From: Chitinophaga sp. GbtcB8
GTDB lineage: Bacteria > Bacteroidota > Bacteroidia > Chitinophagales > Chitinophagaceae
Length of the DNA: 64,000 nucleotides
Direction of reading: 5' to 3'
Assembly: GCF_019091455.1 (NCBI RefSeq)
Contig: NZ_JAGXJN010000003.1
Coordinates: 239,559 to 303,558 of the forward strand
Positions 36,745-46,038 of this stretch are shown piece by piece. The first letter of the stretch is position 1, and the number at the start of each line of letters is the position of its first letter. The notes beneath the pieces are model-generated. The model searched no databases, had not been told where the DNA came from, and worked only from the letters and a program-made list of their open reading frames with translations. A program made the position numbers and the translations under genes.

Positions 36745-38490
36745 ATGCTGGTGTCTATTCAGAACCTCACCGTAACATTTGCAGTAGAACAGGATGCCGT
36801 AAAGGCAGTGAACAACATCTCCCTGGACATTCCCCGGGGTGGTATCTTAGGCATTGTGGGTGAATCTGGCTCCGGGAAATCGGTAACAGCTTTATCCCTG
36901 ATGCGCCTGGTACAATCACCCGGCAAAATAACAGCGGGTAATATTCTTTACCACGCACCTGCACAAGCCCCTGTAAACTTATTACAACTCTCCCCGGCAG
37001 ACATGCGTACCCGGCGCGGTAATGAAATAGCCATGATCTTCCAGGAGCCTATGACCTCCCTGAATCCGCTGCACACCTGCGGCGCCCAGGTTTCAGAAGC
37101 CATCCGACTGCATAAAAAAGTATCTTATAAAGAGGCCAAACAGCAAACCATTGCTTTATTTCGCCAGGTAAAGCTCCCTAACCCGGAGCAGCTATTGCAC
37201 CGCTACCCGCATGAATTGTCCGGCGGGCAAAAGCAGCGGGCTATGATAGCAATGGCCATCAGCTGTCAGCCCCGGCTCTTAATTGCAGTTGAACCTACCA
37301 CCGCGTTAGATGTAACCGTGCAAAAAGCCATCCTGGAGCTGTTGAAAGAATTGCAGCAGCAAACGGGTATGAGCATCGTATTTATTACCCACGACCTGGG
37401 TGTGATTGCCGAAATAGCCAATGAGGTGGTGGTAATGTATAAAGGCAGCATTGTAGAGCAAGGCCCCGTGCAGGACATTTTCCGTAACCCGCAGCACCCT
37501 TATACCAAAGGATTGCTGGCATGCCGCCCGCCATTGGATAAACAACTGTACCGGCTGCCCGTTACAGCAGATTTTATGGAGGTAGATGCAACGGGGAACA
37601 TCCATGAAAAGAACTACGCCGTAAAGGAACTTGTATATAACCTGGAAATACCGCAATCCCGGCTTATGGCACGGGAACAGCAGCTGCAGCAAAGCCCGCC
37701 TTTTTTAGAGGTAACTAACCTGCAAACCTGGTTCCCTGCCCAACGCAGCCTTTTGGGCAAGGTAAAGGGCTGGGTGAAGGCGGTGGACGATGTAAGCTTT
37801 ACCGTGCGGCAGGGTGAAACAATGGGACTGGTTGGGGAATCCGGCTGTGGTAAAACTACCCTGGGCAGAACTTTGCTCCGCCTGGCAGAACCAACCGGCG
37901 GCAGTATTATTTACAAAGGGAAAGAGCTTACCACCTTATCTGCCGCAGACATGCGCGATCTCCGTAAGGATATGCAGATCATTTTCCAGGATCCATACTC
38001 TTCCCTGAACCCACGCCTTACCATTGGGCAGGCCATTATGGAGCCTATGCTGGTGCATGGATTGTACGGGCAGGAGCGGGACCGTAAACAAAAAGTGCTG
38101 GAATTGCTGGAAAAGGTGAACCTGCACCCCGAACATTTTTACCGTTACCCGCATGAGTTCTCCGGCGGGCAGCGTCAACGTGTGGTCATTGCCCGGGCAC
38201 TGGCCCTGCATCCATCCTTTATTATCTGCGATGAATCTGTAGCCGCCCTGGATGTAAGCATACAGGCCCAGGTGCTGAATTTGCTGATCAGCCTGCGGAA
38301 AGAATATGGTTTTACATATATCTTCATCTCCCACGACCTATCCGTGGTACGGTTTATGAGTGACCGGATGATGGTGATGAACAAAGGTAAAATTGTGGAA
38401 AGCGGTCCGGCAGGGCAGGTGTATGATCATCCGGAAAGTGCCTATACAAAACAGCTGATTGCCGCCATTCCTAAAAACATTTATGCATAA
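36745..38490 (+). CDS. Fused dipeptide/oligopeptide ABC transporter ATPase (two NBDs)
   Basis: The start at ATG 36745 gives 581 residues with two ABC ATPase domains, a DppD-DppF/YejF-type fusion. NBD1 (about 1-260): Walker [10 protein letters not shown]-loop [12 protein letters not shown], signature LSGGQKQ, H-loop THD. Its Walker B reads LLIAVEP, with Val182 where Asp is expected (codon GTT, one base from GAT). NBD2 (about 320-581): [20 protein letters not shown] are normal. An oligopeptide linker region joins them. No permease or binding protein gene is in the window, so partners must be elsewhere. It starts right after a repeat. Confidence 0.92.
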   Translation: MLVSIQNLTVTFAVEQDAVKAVNNISLDIPRGGILGIVGESGSGKSVTALSLMRLVQSPGKITAGNILYHAPAQAPVNLLQLSPADMRTRRGNEIAMIFQEPMTSLNPLHTCGAQVSEAIRLHKKVSYKEAKQQTIALFRQVKLPNPEQLLHRYPHELSGGQKQRAMIAMAISCQPRLLIAVEPTTALDVTVQKAILELLKELQQQTGMSIVFITHDLGVIAEIANEVVVMYKGSIVEQGPVQDIFRNPQHPYTKGLLACRPPLDKQLYRLPVTADFMEVDATGNIHEKNYAVKELVYNLEIPQSRLMAREQQLQQSPPFLEVTNLQTWFPAQRSLLGKVKGWVKAVDDVSFTVRQGETMGLVGESGCGKTTLGRTLLRLAEPTGGSIIYKGKELTTLSAADMRDLRKDMQIIFQDPYSSLNPRLTIGQAIMEPMLVHGLYGQERDRKQKVLELLEKVNLHPEHFYRYPHEFSGGQRQRVVIARALALHPSFIICDESVAALDVSIQAQVLNLLISLRKEYGFTYIFISHDLSVVRFMSDRMMVMNKGKIVESGPAGQVYDHPESAYTKQLIAAIPKNIYA

Positions 38491-38520
38491 ATGGTTGTTT
38501 TACAATTTTGAGAATGTTTT

Positions 38521-38552
38521 TTTGGTATCCTTGACACTTATTAATACCTTTG
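38521..38552 (+). promoter_or_regulatory. Promoter of queA
   Basis: TTTG (38521-38524), a 20-base spacer and TACCTTTG (38545-38552), a full match to the Bacteroidetes consensus, 28 bases before the start codon. Confidence 0.7.
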
Positions 38553-38580
38553 CAACCTTTAAATTCATTCATACCGTAAT

Positions 38581-39630
38581 ATGAAATTATCGCAATTCAA
38601 GTTCGATCTTCCTTTAAATCTGATCGCGCAGCACCCTTCCAAATCAAGAGATGAATCCCGTTTAATGGTGGTCAACCGTGCCACCGGGAAAATTGAGCAC
38701 AAAGTTTTCAGGGACATTATCGGTTATTTCAACGATAAGGATGTGATGGTGGTGAACAACACCAAGGTATTCCCTGCACGTTTGTATGGCCGTAAAGAAA
38801 AAACCGGCGCCAAAATAGAAGTATTCCTATTACGTGAGCTGAACAAGCAGAACCGCTTGTGGGATGTGATCGTAGACCCTGCCCGTAAAATACGTGTAGG
38901 TAACAAGCTGTATTTTGGAGACGATGAATCACTGGTAGCAGAAGTTATTGATAACACTACTTCCAGGGGCCGTACCATCCGCTTTTTATTTGAAGGTAAT
39001 GATGATGAGTTTAAGGCGGTGCTGGACACCCTGGGTGAAACGCCCCTGCCTAAATACATCAAACGTAAACCTGAAGATGAGGACAAAGAGCGTTACCAAA
39101 CCGTATATGCAAAATACGAAGGTGCCGTTGCTGCTCCTACCGCAGGTTTACACTTTAGCCGTGAGCTGATCAAACGCCTGGAAATTAAAGGGGTGAAGTT
39201 TGCAGAAGTAACGCTGCACACCGGTTTAGGTACTTTCCGGCCTATTGAAGTGGAAGACCTCAGCAAACATAAAATGGATGCAGAGTATTTCCATATTGAA
39301 GAATACGCCGTAAAGATCGTGAACAAAGCCAAGGACGAAAACCGTAAGATCTGCGCCATTGGTACCACTACCGTAAGGGCTGTAGAATCTTCCGTAACCG
39401 CGCAAAATCACTTAAAGGCAGCTGAAGGCTGGACCAATACCTTCATTCACCCGCCCTACGATTTTTCTATTCCCAATGCGCTGGTGACCAACTTTCACCT
39501 GCCTAAAACCAGCCTGTTGATCATGGTATGTGCCTTTGCAGGGTACGATCTGATCATGGAAGCTTACCAGCAGGCAATTAAAGAGAAATACCGCTTCTTC
39601 AGGTATGGCGATGCCATGCTGATCCTGTAA
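38581..39630 (+). CDS. queA: S-adenosylmethionine:tRNA ribosyltransferase-isomerase
   Basis: Makes epoxyqueuosine in tRNA from preQ1 and SAM (EC 2.4.99.17). The 349-residue protein has [19 protein letters not shown] at the start, [29 protein letters not shown] and FIHPPYDF. A clear promoter precedes it and a hairpin with a T-run follows its stop. Confidence 0.98.
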   Translation: MKLSQFKFDLPLNLIAQHPSKSRDESRLMVVNRATGKIEHKVFRDIIGYFNDKDVMVVNNTKVFPARLYGRKEKTGAKIEVFLLRELNKQNRLWDVIVDPARKIRVGNKLYFGDDESLVAEVIDNTTSRGRTIRFLFEGNDDEFKAVLDTLGETPLPKYIKRKPEDEDKERYQTVYAKYEGAVAAPTAGLHFSRELIKRLEIKGVKFAEVTLHTGLGTFRPIEVEDLSKHKMDAEYFHIEEYAVKIVNKAKDENRKICAIGTTTVRAVESSVTAQNHLKAAEGWTNTFIHPPYDFSIPNALVTNFHLPKTSLLIMVCAFAGYDLIMEAYQQAIKEKYRFFRYGDAMLIL

Positions 39631-39657
39631 GCAGTTGAATATTTAGCTTTAAAGATG

Positions 39658-39707
39658 ATTACACGAATTTGTGCAGGTTTTACCTCCGCGGATTCGTGTA
39701 ATTTTTT
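39658..39707 (+). terminator. Terminator-like hairpin, ATTACACGAATT repeat class
   Basis: Stem ATTACACGAAT (39658-39668) with its complement (39692-39702), loop of 23 bases, then six T. It shares ATTACACGAATT with the element at 59038-59083. It lies between queA and ispD. Confidence 0.7.
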
Positions 39708-39730
39708 ACATTCATACCTGTTTTAGAACT

Positions 39731-40405
39731 ATGCAGCAGCGCAAAAAAATTGCCATTATAGTAGCAGGCGGCTCCGGTACCCGCATGGGTGCTGCTGTTC
39801 CCAAACAGTTCCTGGAGCTGGCAGGCAAGCCGGTGTTATACCATACTATAGCTGCTTTTATTAACGCCTATACAGATATGCAGGTGGTGCTGGTAGTGCC
39901 GGAAGCGCATTTTACACCTGCCCAACAGGTATTGAACAGTTTTACTGCGCCGCCACCGGTTACGCTGGTAAAAGGCGGGGAAACGCGCTTCCACTCTGTG
40001 CAGAATGGATTACAGCAGGTGCCGGATAATGCAGTAGTATTTGTGCATGATGGCGTACGCCCTTTATTAACAACTGCGTTGGTACATCACTGTTATGAGC
40101 AAACCTTGCTGCATGGCAATGCCATACCGGTAATAGACATGAAAGACAGTGTGCGGGAAACAAATGCCGCCGGCAATAAGGCCGTAAACCGGGAGCAGTT
40201 CAAGATCATACAAACACCCCAAACCTTTTTATCAGAACAGCTGCTGCCGGCTTTTGCCCTGCCTTATGATCCATTGTTTACAGATGAAGCTACGGTGGTG
40301 GAAAAGCTGGGCTACCCTATACATCTGGTACCCGGGGAAGAGCGCAATATAAAAATTACCCGCCCGCTGGATCTGGTGATTGCAGAGGCGCTGTTAAGGC
40401 AATAA
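39731..40405 (+). CDS. ispD: 2-C-methyl-D-erythritol 4-phosphate cytidylyltransferase
   Basis: An MEP-pathway isoprenoid enzyme (EC 2.7.7.60). The start at ATG 39731 (224 residues) gives the family's N-terminus with IIVAGGSGTRMGAAVPKQF; DGVRPLL and TDEATVVEKLG are further motifs. The open frame extends upstream through the hairpin but is not supported. It converges with the Gfo/Idh gene. Confidence 0.97.
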   Translation: MQQRKKIAIIVAGGSGTRMGAAVPKQFLELAGKPVLYHTIAAFINAYTDMQVVLVVPEAHFTPAQQVLNSFTAPPPVTLVKGGETRFHSVQNGLQQVPDNAVVFVHDGVRPLLTTALVHHCYEQTLLHGNAIPVIDMKDSVRETNAAGNKAVNREQFKIIQTPQTFLSEQLLPAFALPYDPLFTDEATVVEKLGYPIHLVPGEERNIKITRPLDLVIAEALLRQ

Positions 40406-40424
40406 TTTTAATTAGGAAACAACC

Positions 40425-40446
40425 TCCCCAAATCTAAAATCTAAGA
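40425..40446. repeat. Single-arm repeat, ATCTAAAATCTA class
   Basis: A short patch CAAATCTAAAATCTAAGATC between convergent ispD and the oxidoreductase gene, the same words as 16092-16103 and 36721-36734 but with no opposing arm here. Confidence 0.55.
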
Positions 40447-41427
40447 TCAATTTGTAGGAGTAGACTGGTTCTTACTGATCTTCTGCAATATCTGGTGAGC
40501 CACATCCAGGGCCTGCAGGCCATCAATTACATTCACGGCTACCGGTTTGTTTTGCAGAATGCTGTCGCGGAATAGTTCCAGCTCCATGCGAATAGCGTTC
40601 GACTGTTTTACTTCCGGGTTATCAATGGCAATGGTCTTTTTACCGGAGTTGGTTTCAATGTCCAGTGTAAACAACCCTTCATCTTCCGGGGTTTTCAGCT
40701 TAATGATCTCTGTTTTTTTATCCAGGAAATCTATACCAATGTAGGCATCCTTCTGGAACAGGCGCATTTTGCGCATCTTTTTCAGGGAAATGCGGCTGCT
40801 GGTAAGGTTGGCTACGCAGCCGTTATGGAACTCAATGCGTACATTGGCAATATCCGGCGTATCGCTCATCACTGCTACACCACTGGCAGAAATGCGGCTG
40901 ATGGTGGATTGCACAATACTGAGCACTATATCTATATCGTGGATCATCAGATCCAGTATCACGCTTACATCTGTACCCCGCGGGTTAAACTCAGCCAGGC
41001 GGTGCACCTCTATGAACATGGGCTTCAGGTTATAGCTCTTCAGCGCCAGAAAGGCCGGGTTAAAACGCTCCACATGCCCCACCTGGAATTTTACATTAGC
41101 CTCTTCCACCAGCTTCACCAGTGTTTTGGCTTCATCCATTGTATTGGTCATGGGTTTCTCTACAAAAATGTGCTTGCCATTGCGCAGGGCTATTTCGCAG
41201 AGTTTAAAGTGCAGGGTAGTGGGGGCTACTATATCAATGGCATCTACCAACTGTATCAGTTCTTCAGCAATCGTAAACCGGGGGATCTGGTATAGCTCTG
41301 CTATGCTGGCAGCGTTGGCATTGCTGGGATCATAAAACCCTACTACTTCCACATCCTTCATAGTTACCAGCTGGGAAAGATGGATCTTCCCTAAATGTCC
41401 AACACCAAAAATTCCAATTTTCAACAT
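40447..41427 (-). CDS. Gfo/Idh/MocA family oxidoreductase
   Basis: A 326-residue NAD(P)-dependent sugar oxidoreductase: MLKIGIFGVGHLGKIHL N-terminal Rossmann motif, EKPMTN with the conserved Lys of the family, and a C-terminal alpha/beta domain. Members act on nucleotide sugars, inositol or other sugars. Nothing in the immediate context narrows the substrate. Confidence 0.93.
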   Translation of the reverse strand: MLKIGIFGVGHLGKIHLSQLVTMKDVEVVGFYDPSNANAASIAELYQIPRFTIAEELIQLVDAIDIVAPTTLHFKLCEIALRNGKHIFVEKPMTNTMDEAKTLVKLVEEANVKFQVGHVERFNPAFLALKSYNLKPMFIEVHRLAEFNPRGTDVSVILDLMIHDIDIVLSIVQSTISRISASGVAVMSDTPDIANVRIEFHNGCVANLTSSRISLKKMRKMRLFQKDAYIGIDFLDKKTEIIKLKTPEDEGLFTLDIETNSGKKTIAIDNPEVKQSNAIRMELELFRDSILQNKPVAVNVIDGLQALDVAHQILQKISKNQSTPTN

Positions 41428-41525
41428 ACCAGATAAGAATGAAATACGGGTTAGAATGAAATATCTGCGAATGTAAGGAAAAAGGGAATTATTATATCCA
41501 AAAGTTTAACTATGTAAAAAGTGCT

Positions 41526-42233
41526 TTATACCATAGTGCCTTCTTCTACCATACTGTAATAACCAGCTTCCGAAACAATGATGTGGTCCATAACATCAAT
41601 GTCAAATAGCTTACCGGCTTCTTTAAGCTTGCGGGTAAGCCCTATATCTGCAAAGCTGGGAGAGAGGCTGCCGGAGGGATGGTTGTGGCATAAAAGCAAC
41701 CGGGAAGCGCTTAGCTCCAATGCCTCTTTAAAGATCAGTTTAGGATCTACAATGGTGCTGCACATGCCGCCATTGCTGATGCAGCGGTAATGTAACACCC
41801 GGCAGTTATGGTTCAGGTATACTACAAAAAAAGCTTCATGGGTATAATCGCTTAAAAGCGGTTTAAAGAACAGCGCCGCATCAGCGCCCCGGCATATTAC
41901 TTTTTTCTCTAAAATGGAACCCGCCTGCCTGCGCCGGCTTAGCTCCATAGCTGCTATAATGGTAACGGCTTTGGCGTTCCCAATACCTTTCAGCTTCTTA
42001 AGCTGCCGTACATTTAACCGGCCCAGCTCGTTAAGGTTATTACGGGCTGCCTGTAATACTTCCTGCGCCAGTGCTATCGCGGATTTTTGTTTATGCCCGT
42101 TATTGAGCAAAATAGCCAGTAACTCTGCATCGCTTAATGCACTGGTACCTTTTTTCATTAACTTTTCTCTGGGTTGATCGTCGGGGGCCCAATCTCTGAT
42201 GGAGACGTACAACGGGTTAACATTCACATACAT
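41526..42233 (-). CDS. radC: RadC-family JAB domain protein
   Basis: The start is taken at ATG 42233; the codon two upstream is TTG and overlaps a minus-strand TAAATTTG box (42237-42244), leaving almost no leader. The protein has an N-terminal UPF0758 segment with helix-hairpin-helix (LKKLKGIGNAKAV) and a C-terminal JAMM metalloprotease fold (LCHNHPSGSLSPSFAD). The family name comes from an old repair-phenotype claim; its real function is unclear. Confidence 0.95.
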   Translation of the reverse strand: MYVNVNPLYVSIRDWAPDDQPREKLMKKGTSALSDAELLAILLNNGHKQKSAIALAQEVLQAARNNLNELGRLNVRQLKKLKGIGNAKAVTIIAAMELSRRRQAGSILEKKVICRGADAALFFKPLLSDYTHEAFFVVYLNHNCRVLHYRCISNGGMCSTIVDPKLIFKEALELSASRLLLCHNHPSGSLSPSFADIGLTRKLKEAGKLFDIDVMDHIIVSEAGYYSMVEEGTMV

Positions 42234-42438
42234 ACCCAAATTTATCTCTTCCCTTCCGGTAAAAAAAATCTTTTATTCCACAATCCGCCCTCCGGAATTA
42301 ACCCGTGAGAGCCTTGATATCATTGGATCTATCCATGGCAGGAAGCGCAAAAGTGCTCAGGATGGCCCGGCCCTGGCAAAAAAAATGGGCAGATCCCTTC
42401 AAAAGTTATAGTTTTGCAACCTCTTTTCCACCACAATC

Positions 42439-43401
42439 ATGCAACCATCAGTTAAAATCTTTACAGGTAACAGCAACCCCGCATTAGCCGAGAAAATTGC
42501 CAAACGTTATGGCAAGGGTAATGGCAATGGTATAGGTAAGTTGCACATCCAGAAGTTCAGCGATGGCGAGTTCCAGCCGGTGTACATGGAAAGTATCCGC
42601 GGTGACTATGTTTTCCTGATCCAAAGCACCAATGCTCCCTCAGATAACCTGATGGAGCTGCTGCTAATGATAGATGCCGCTAAAAGGGCCTCTGCAGGGT
42701 ATATTACGGCTGTAATTCCCTACTTTGGCTTTGCACGGCAGGACAGGAAGGACAAGCCCAGGGTGGCCATTGCCTCCAAACTGGTGGCTAACCTGCTTAC
42801 TTCAGCAGGTGCTAACAGGGTGATAACCATGGACTTACATGCACCCCAGATCCAAGGTTTCTTTGATATTCCCGTGGATCACCTGGACAGCTCCGCAATT
42901 TTCATCCCCTACATTGAGAATTTGAGGCTGGAAAACCTTACCTTTGCGTCCCCTGATGTGGGAAGCACAAACCGGGTAAGGGAAGTAGCGTCATATTTCA
43001 ATGCAGAAATGGTGATTTGCGACAAACACCGTAAACGGGCAAATGAAATAGCATCTATGGTGGTGATAGGAGATGTGGCAGATAAGGACATTGTACTCAT
43101 AGATGATATTATTGACACAGCAGGCACCCTTACCAAAGCGGCTAACCTGTTGATAGAAAAAGGTGCTAAAAGTGTGCGGGCTTTCTGTACACACCCGGTA
43201 TTAAGCGGCAAGGCATACGAGAACATTGAGAATTCTGTATTAAAAGAGCTGGTGGTATGTGATACCATGCCTTTGAAACAGGAAAGTTCAAAGATCAAAG
43301 TGATCAGTGTAGCAGAGCTTTTTGCAGTGGCCATCCGCAATATGTACGAGAACAAGTCTATTACCAGCCTGTTTGTACATAGCCAGCGGAGAGGAATGTA
43401 A
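42439..43401 (+). CDS. prs: Ribose-phosphate pyrophosphokinase
   Basis: Makes PRPP from ribose 5-phosphate and ATP (EC 2.7.6.1). The 320-residue protein has the metal-binding DLHAPQIQGFFDIPVDHL and the PRPP-binding IVLIDDIIDTAGTL, plus the FGFARQDRK flexible-loop region. A TAGTTTTG box lies at 42409-42416, 22 bases before the start. Followed 32 bases later by rplY, the usual Bacteroidetes order. Confidence 0.98.
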   Translation: MQPSVKIFTGNSNPALAEKIAKRYGKGNGNGIGKLHIQKFSDGEFQPVYMESIRGDYVFLIQSTNAPSDNLMELLLMIDAAKRASAGYITAVIPYFGFARQDRKDKPRVAIASKLVANLLTSAGANRVITMDLHAPQIQGFFDIPVDHLDSSAIFIPYIENLRLENLTFASPDVGSTNRVREVASYFNAEMVICDKHRKRANEIASMVVIGDVADKDIVLIDDIIDTAGTLTKAANLLIEKGAKSVRAFCTHPVLSGKAYENIENSVLKELVVCDTMPLKQESSKIKVISVAELFAVAIRNMYENKSITSLFVHSQRRGM

Positions 43402-43433
43402 GTGTTTTATTAATTTATATAAATGTTTAACAA

Positions 43434-44024
43434 ATGAAAACAATAACCATCGAAGGACAACTCAGGAGCGACTTAGGCAAAAAAGCCACCCGCCAACTTC
43501 GTTCTGAGGAGCAAGTGCCTTGCGTTATTTATGGGGGTGCTGATACCGTGAGCTTTTCCGCTCCGGCAAAGGCTTTTAAAGATCTGGTATATACACCTGA
43601 TTTCCAGTTTGCCCAGATTAACGTGAATGGCAAAACTTACAGGTGCATCCTGAAAGACAAACAGTTTGATGTAGTAACAGATGAGCTGTCACACGTAGAT
43701 TTTCTGGAACTGGTAGAAGACAAGAAAGTAGTAGCTACCCTGCCTTTGAAAATGGTAGGCCAGTCTGTAGGTGTAAAAGCCGGCGGTAAACTGGTAGTAA
43801 AAATGAAAGCGCTGAAAGTAAAGGCATTGCCCAAGCACCTGCGCGAGAACATTGAAGTGAACATCGACAACCTGGATCTGAATGCTAACATCCGCGTAGA
43901 AGATGTAAAGGACGAAAACCTGGAGATACTGAACTCTCCCCGTATTCCCATCGCTTCTGTAGTAATGACCCGTCAGTTACGTCAGGACGAAGCCAGCGCT
44001 GAAAAAGACGCTAAGAAGAAATAA
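43434..44024 (+). CDS. rplY: 50S ribosomal protein L25/CTC
   Basis: A 196-residue long-form L25 (CTC) that binds 5S rRNA. The N-terminal L25 domain has RSDLGKKATRQLR and VPCVIYGG; the C-terminal CTC beta domain runs from about 95. The tail is Lys/Glu-rich. It is likely cotranscribed with prs, and a strong terminator follows. Confidence 0.97.
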   Translation: MKTITIEGQLRSDLGKKATRQLRSEEQVPCVIYGGADTVSFSAPAKAFKDLVYTPDFQFAQINVNGKTYRCILKDKQFDVVTDELSHVDFLELVEDKKVVATLPLKMVGQSVGVKAGGKLVVKMKALKVKALPKHLRENIEVNIDNLDLNANIRVEDVKDENLEILNSPRIPIASVVMTRQLRQDEASAEKDAKKK

Positions 44025-44046
44025 TTTCTTTTGCAGATATTTCCGC

Positions 44047-44089
44047 AAAAGCCCCGGTCCCGGTACAACGGAGACCGGGGCTTTTTTTT
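44047..44089 (+). terminator. Intrinsic terminator after rplY
   Basis: Stem GCCCCGGTC/GACCGGGGC (44051-44059, 44073-44081) preceded by AAAA and followed by eight T. Confidence 0.95.
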
Positions 44090-44184
44090 CATTCCTGATG
44101 AATAGGATGTTAATAGGATGTATGCAGATTAAATTTCTATTTTTGATTGTAATTTAAACAGCCGGAAATATCCGGGTATATTAA

Positions 44185-44766
44185 ATGAAATACTTAATAG
44201 CCGGTTTAGGTAACATAGGTGATAAATACAATCACACCCGCCATAATATAGGCTTTGACGTTGTAGACGCTTTTGTAGCTAAACATGGCGGCGTATTTGC
44301 CAATGGCCGTTTGGCGGATGTGGCAGAATGCCGGTGGAAGGGAAAAACCTTTGTGGTTATAAAACCCACCACTTTTATGAACCTGAGTGGTAAAGCTGTG
44401 AAGTACTGGATCGATAAGGAAAAGATCCCGGTAGAAAATTTATTGGTTATAATGGATGAGCTGGCCTTGCCATTGGAAGTATTACGCCTGCGCCCCGGTG
44501 GTAGTGATGCCGGGCACAACGGGTTAAAGAGCATCCAGGAGCTGTTAGGCACCAATCAATATCCGCGCCTGCGTTTTGGCATCGGTAATAATTTTCCGAA
44601 AGGCCAGCAGGTGGATTATGTATTGGGCAAATGGGAGCAGAAAGAGGAGCCGCTGGTGCAACAGAAGATCGAAAAATCAGTAGAGATCATTGAAAGCTTT
44701 GCTGCCATTGGCATTGAAAGAACTATGAATACTTGTAATAATCTGACTTTCCCTTCTGCCGGGTAG
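44185..44766 (+). CDS. pth: Peptidyl-tRNA hydrolase
   Basis: Recycles peptidyl-tRNA (EC 3.1.1.29). The 193-residue protein has GLGNIGDKYNHTRHNIGF with the catalytic His, IMDELALP with the catalytic Asp, and GGSDAGHNGLKS. A TATTTTTG box (44138-44145) may be its -7 element. It lies 47 bases before a FAH-family gene. Confidence 0.97.
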   Translation: MKYLIAGLGNIGDKYNHTRHNIGFDVVDAFVAKHGGVFANGRLADVAECRWKGKTFVVIKPTTFMNLSGKAVKYWIDKEKIPVENLLVIMDELALPLEVLRLRPGGSDAGHNGLKSIQELLGTNQYPRLRFGIGNNFPKGQQVDYVLGKWEQKEEPLVQQKIEKSVEIIESFAAIGIERTMNTCNNLTFPSAG

Positions 44767-44812
44767 TAACGGCAGCAGAGGCCATATTATTTAACCTTTA
44801 AAAATACGCATT

Positions 44813-45424
44813 ATGAAGATTATTTGCGTTGGACGAAACTATGCTGAACACGCCAAAGAACTCAATAATGAGGTGCCAACAGAGCCGGTGTTGTTTATGA
44901 AGCCCAAAAACGCATTGTTACAGAATAACCACCCTTTTTATTATCCTGATTTTACGGATAATCTCCACTATGAATGTGAGCTGGTGCTGCGTGTATGCAA
45001 GAACGGTAAGCACATACAGGAAAAATTTGCCGATAAATATTATAATGAAATATCCGTAGGTATTGACTTTACCGCCCGCGACCTGCAGGATAAGCAGAAA
45101 ACAAAAGGCCTGCCCTGGGAGATCGCCAAATCGTTTGATAACTCCGCTGTAGTAGGTAAGTTCATCCCTCTTACTCCTGAAACAGATAAAAAGGATATTA
45201 ACTTTTGCCTGTACAAAAACAAAGAGATCGTGCAGCAGGGTAACACCAAGCACCTGATCTTTACATTTGATTTCCTGTTAGCCTACATTTCAAAATTCTT
45301 TACCCTCAACATCGGGGATCTCATCTTTACCGGCACACCGGTAGGAGTAGGGCCCGTAGAAATTGGGGACAACCTGGAAGCCTTTATTGAGAACGACAGC
45401 CTGCTGGAGTTTATGGTGAAATAA
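44813..45424 (+). CDS. Fumarylacetoacetate hydrolase family protein
   Basis: A 203-residue single-domain FAH-fold enzyme. Conserved: CVGRNYAEHAKEL, YECELVLRV and GIDFTARDLQ metal/acid residues, and FTGTPVGVGPV. Small FAH proteins act as acylpyruvases or oxaloacetate decarboxylases; the exact substrate is not clear. It is downstream of pth on the same strand and ends just before an inverted repeat. Confidence 0.92.
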   Translation: MKIICVGRNYAEHAKELNNEVPTEPVLFMKPKNALLQNNHPFYYPDFTDNLHYECELVLRVCKNGKHIQEKFADKYYNEISVGIDFTARDLQDKQKTKGLPWEIAKSFDNSAVVGKFIPLTPETDKKDINFCLYKNKEIVQQGNTKHLIFTFDFLLAYISKFFTLNIGDLIFTGTPVGVGPVEIGDNLEAFIENDSLLEFMVK

Positions 45425-45524
45425 TGTGTCAATTTGCAGATATGCAAATATGCAGATGTGCAAATGGAATGCAGCAAAACTGCCGCTCATTCGCACATCT
45501 GCATATCTTCACATTCGCACATCG
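45425..45524. repeat. Intergenic inverted repeat, TGCAGATATGCAAATG class
   Basis: Arms TGCAGATGTGCAAATG (45451-45466) and CATTCGCACATCTGCA (45488-45503) are complementary at 15 of 16 positions; further copies of the word flank both. The 22 bases 45451-45472 are identical to 9517-9538. Located between convergent genes. Confidence 0.88.
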
Positions 45525-45959
45525 TCAGGGTATATTGCTGTAAATAACATCCAGTATCCTGGTTAATTCCATATAATCCTTTTCAGTCAGATCCTTCCAT
45601 CCCGTTTTACGCATTTCCAGTACCAGGGGACGCACATCCTTATACTTTTCAATACCGGCAGTGGTAAGCTGTAAAAACACCTTGCGCCGGTCACTGGTGG
45701 CGCCTTCCCGCTGCACCAGGTCCTTTTTTACCATCAGCTCTATTATACGCGATACCGTCGTAATATCCTTTGAGGTTAAACGGGCCAGCTCATTATGGGT
45801 GATCTTTTTATGCTTGTACAGGTTCTCCAGCAATAACCATTGGTCCACAGTCAAATCTTTTTGCTGGGCATCAAAGCTCTTTTGCCAATAGTTGCGGATC
45901 TTTTTCAAAGTAGCATCCAGCTTAAAAAAAGATGGATTACTGACGTAAGTATCGGGCAT
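45525..45959 (-). CDS. MarR family transcriptional regulator
   Basis: A 144-residue winged-helix regulator: recognition helix region NELARLTSKDITTVSRIIEL and wing VQREGATSDRRKVFLQL. It is divergent from the fused 2-oxoacid dehydrogenase E1 gene, with a perfect 8-base inverted repeat in the shared spacer, so it likely represses itself and perhaps the E1 gene. Confidence 0.92.
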   Translation of the reverse strand: MPDTYVSNPSFFKLDATLKKIRNYWQKSFDAQQKDLTVDQWLLLENLYKHKKITHNELARLTSKDITTVSRIIELMVKKDLVQREGATSDRRKVFLQLTTAGIEKYKDVRPLVLEMRKTGWKDLTEKDYMELTRILDVIYSNIP

Positions 45960-45979
45960 ATTCAGTAATTTGCAATAGC

Positions 45980-46001
45980 AATAGTTGGTATAGCAACTAT
46001 T
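45980..46001. promoter_or_regulatory. Candidate MarR operator
   Basis: AATAGTTG, six bases, CAACTATT: a perfect inverted repeat of 8-base arms in the 79-base divergent spacer between the MarR gene and the E1 gene. Size and symmetry fit MarR sites. Confidence 0.7.
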
Positions 46002-46038
46002 ATTTTCCAGGGAATAGCTTACACCAAAACAATTTTAC

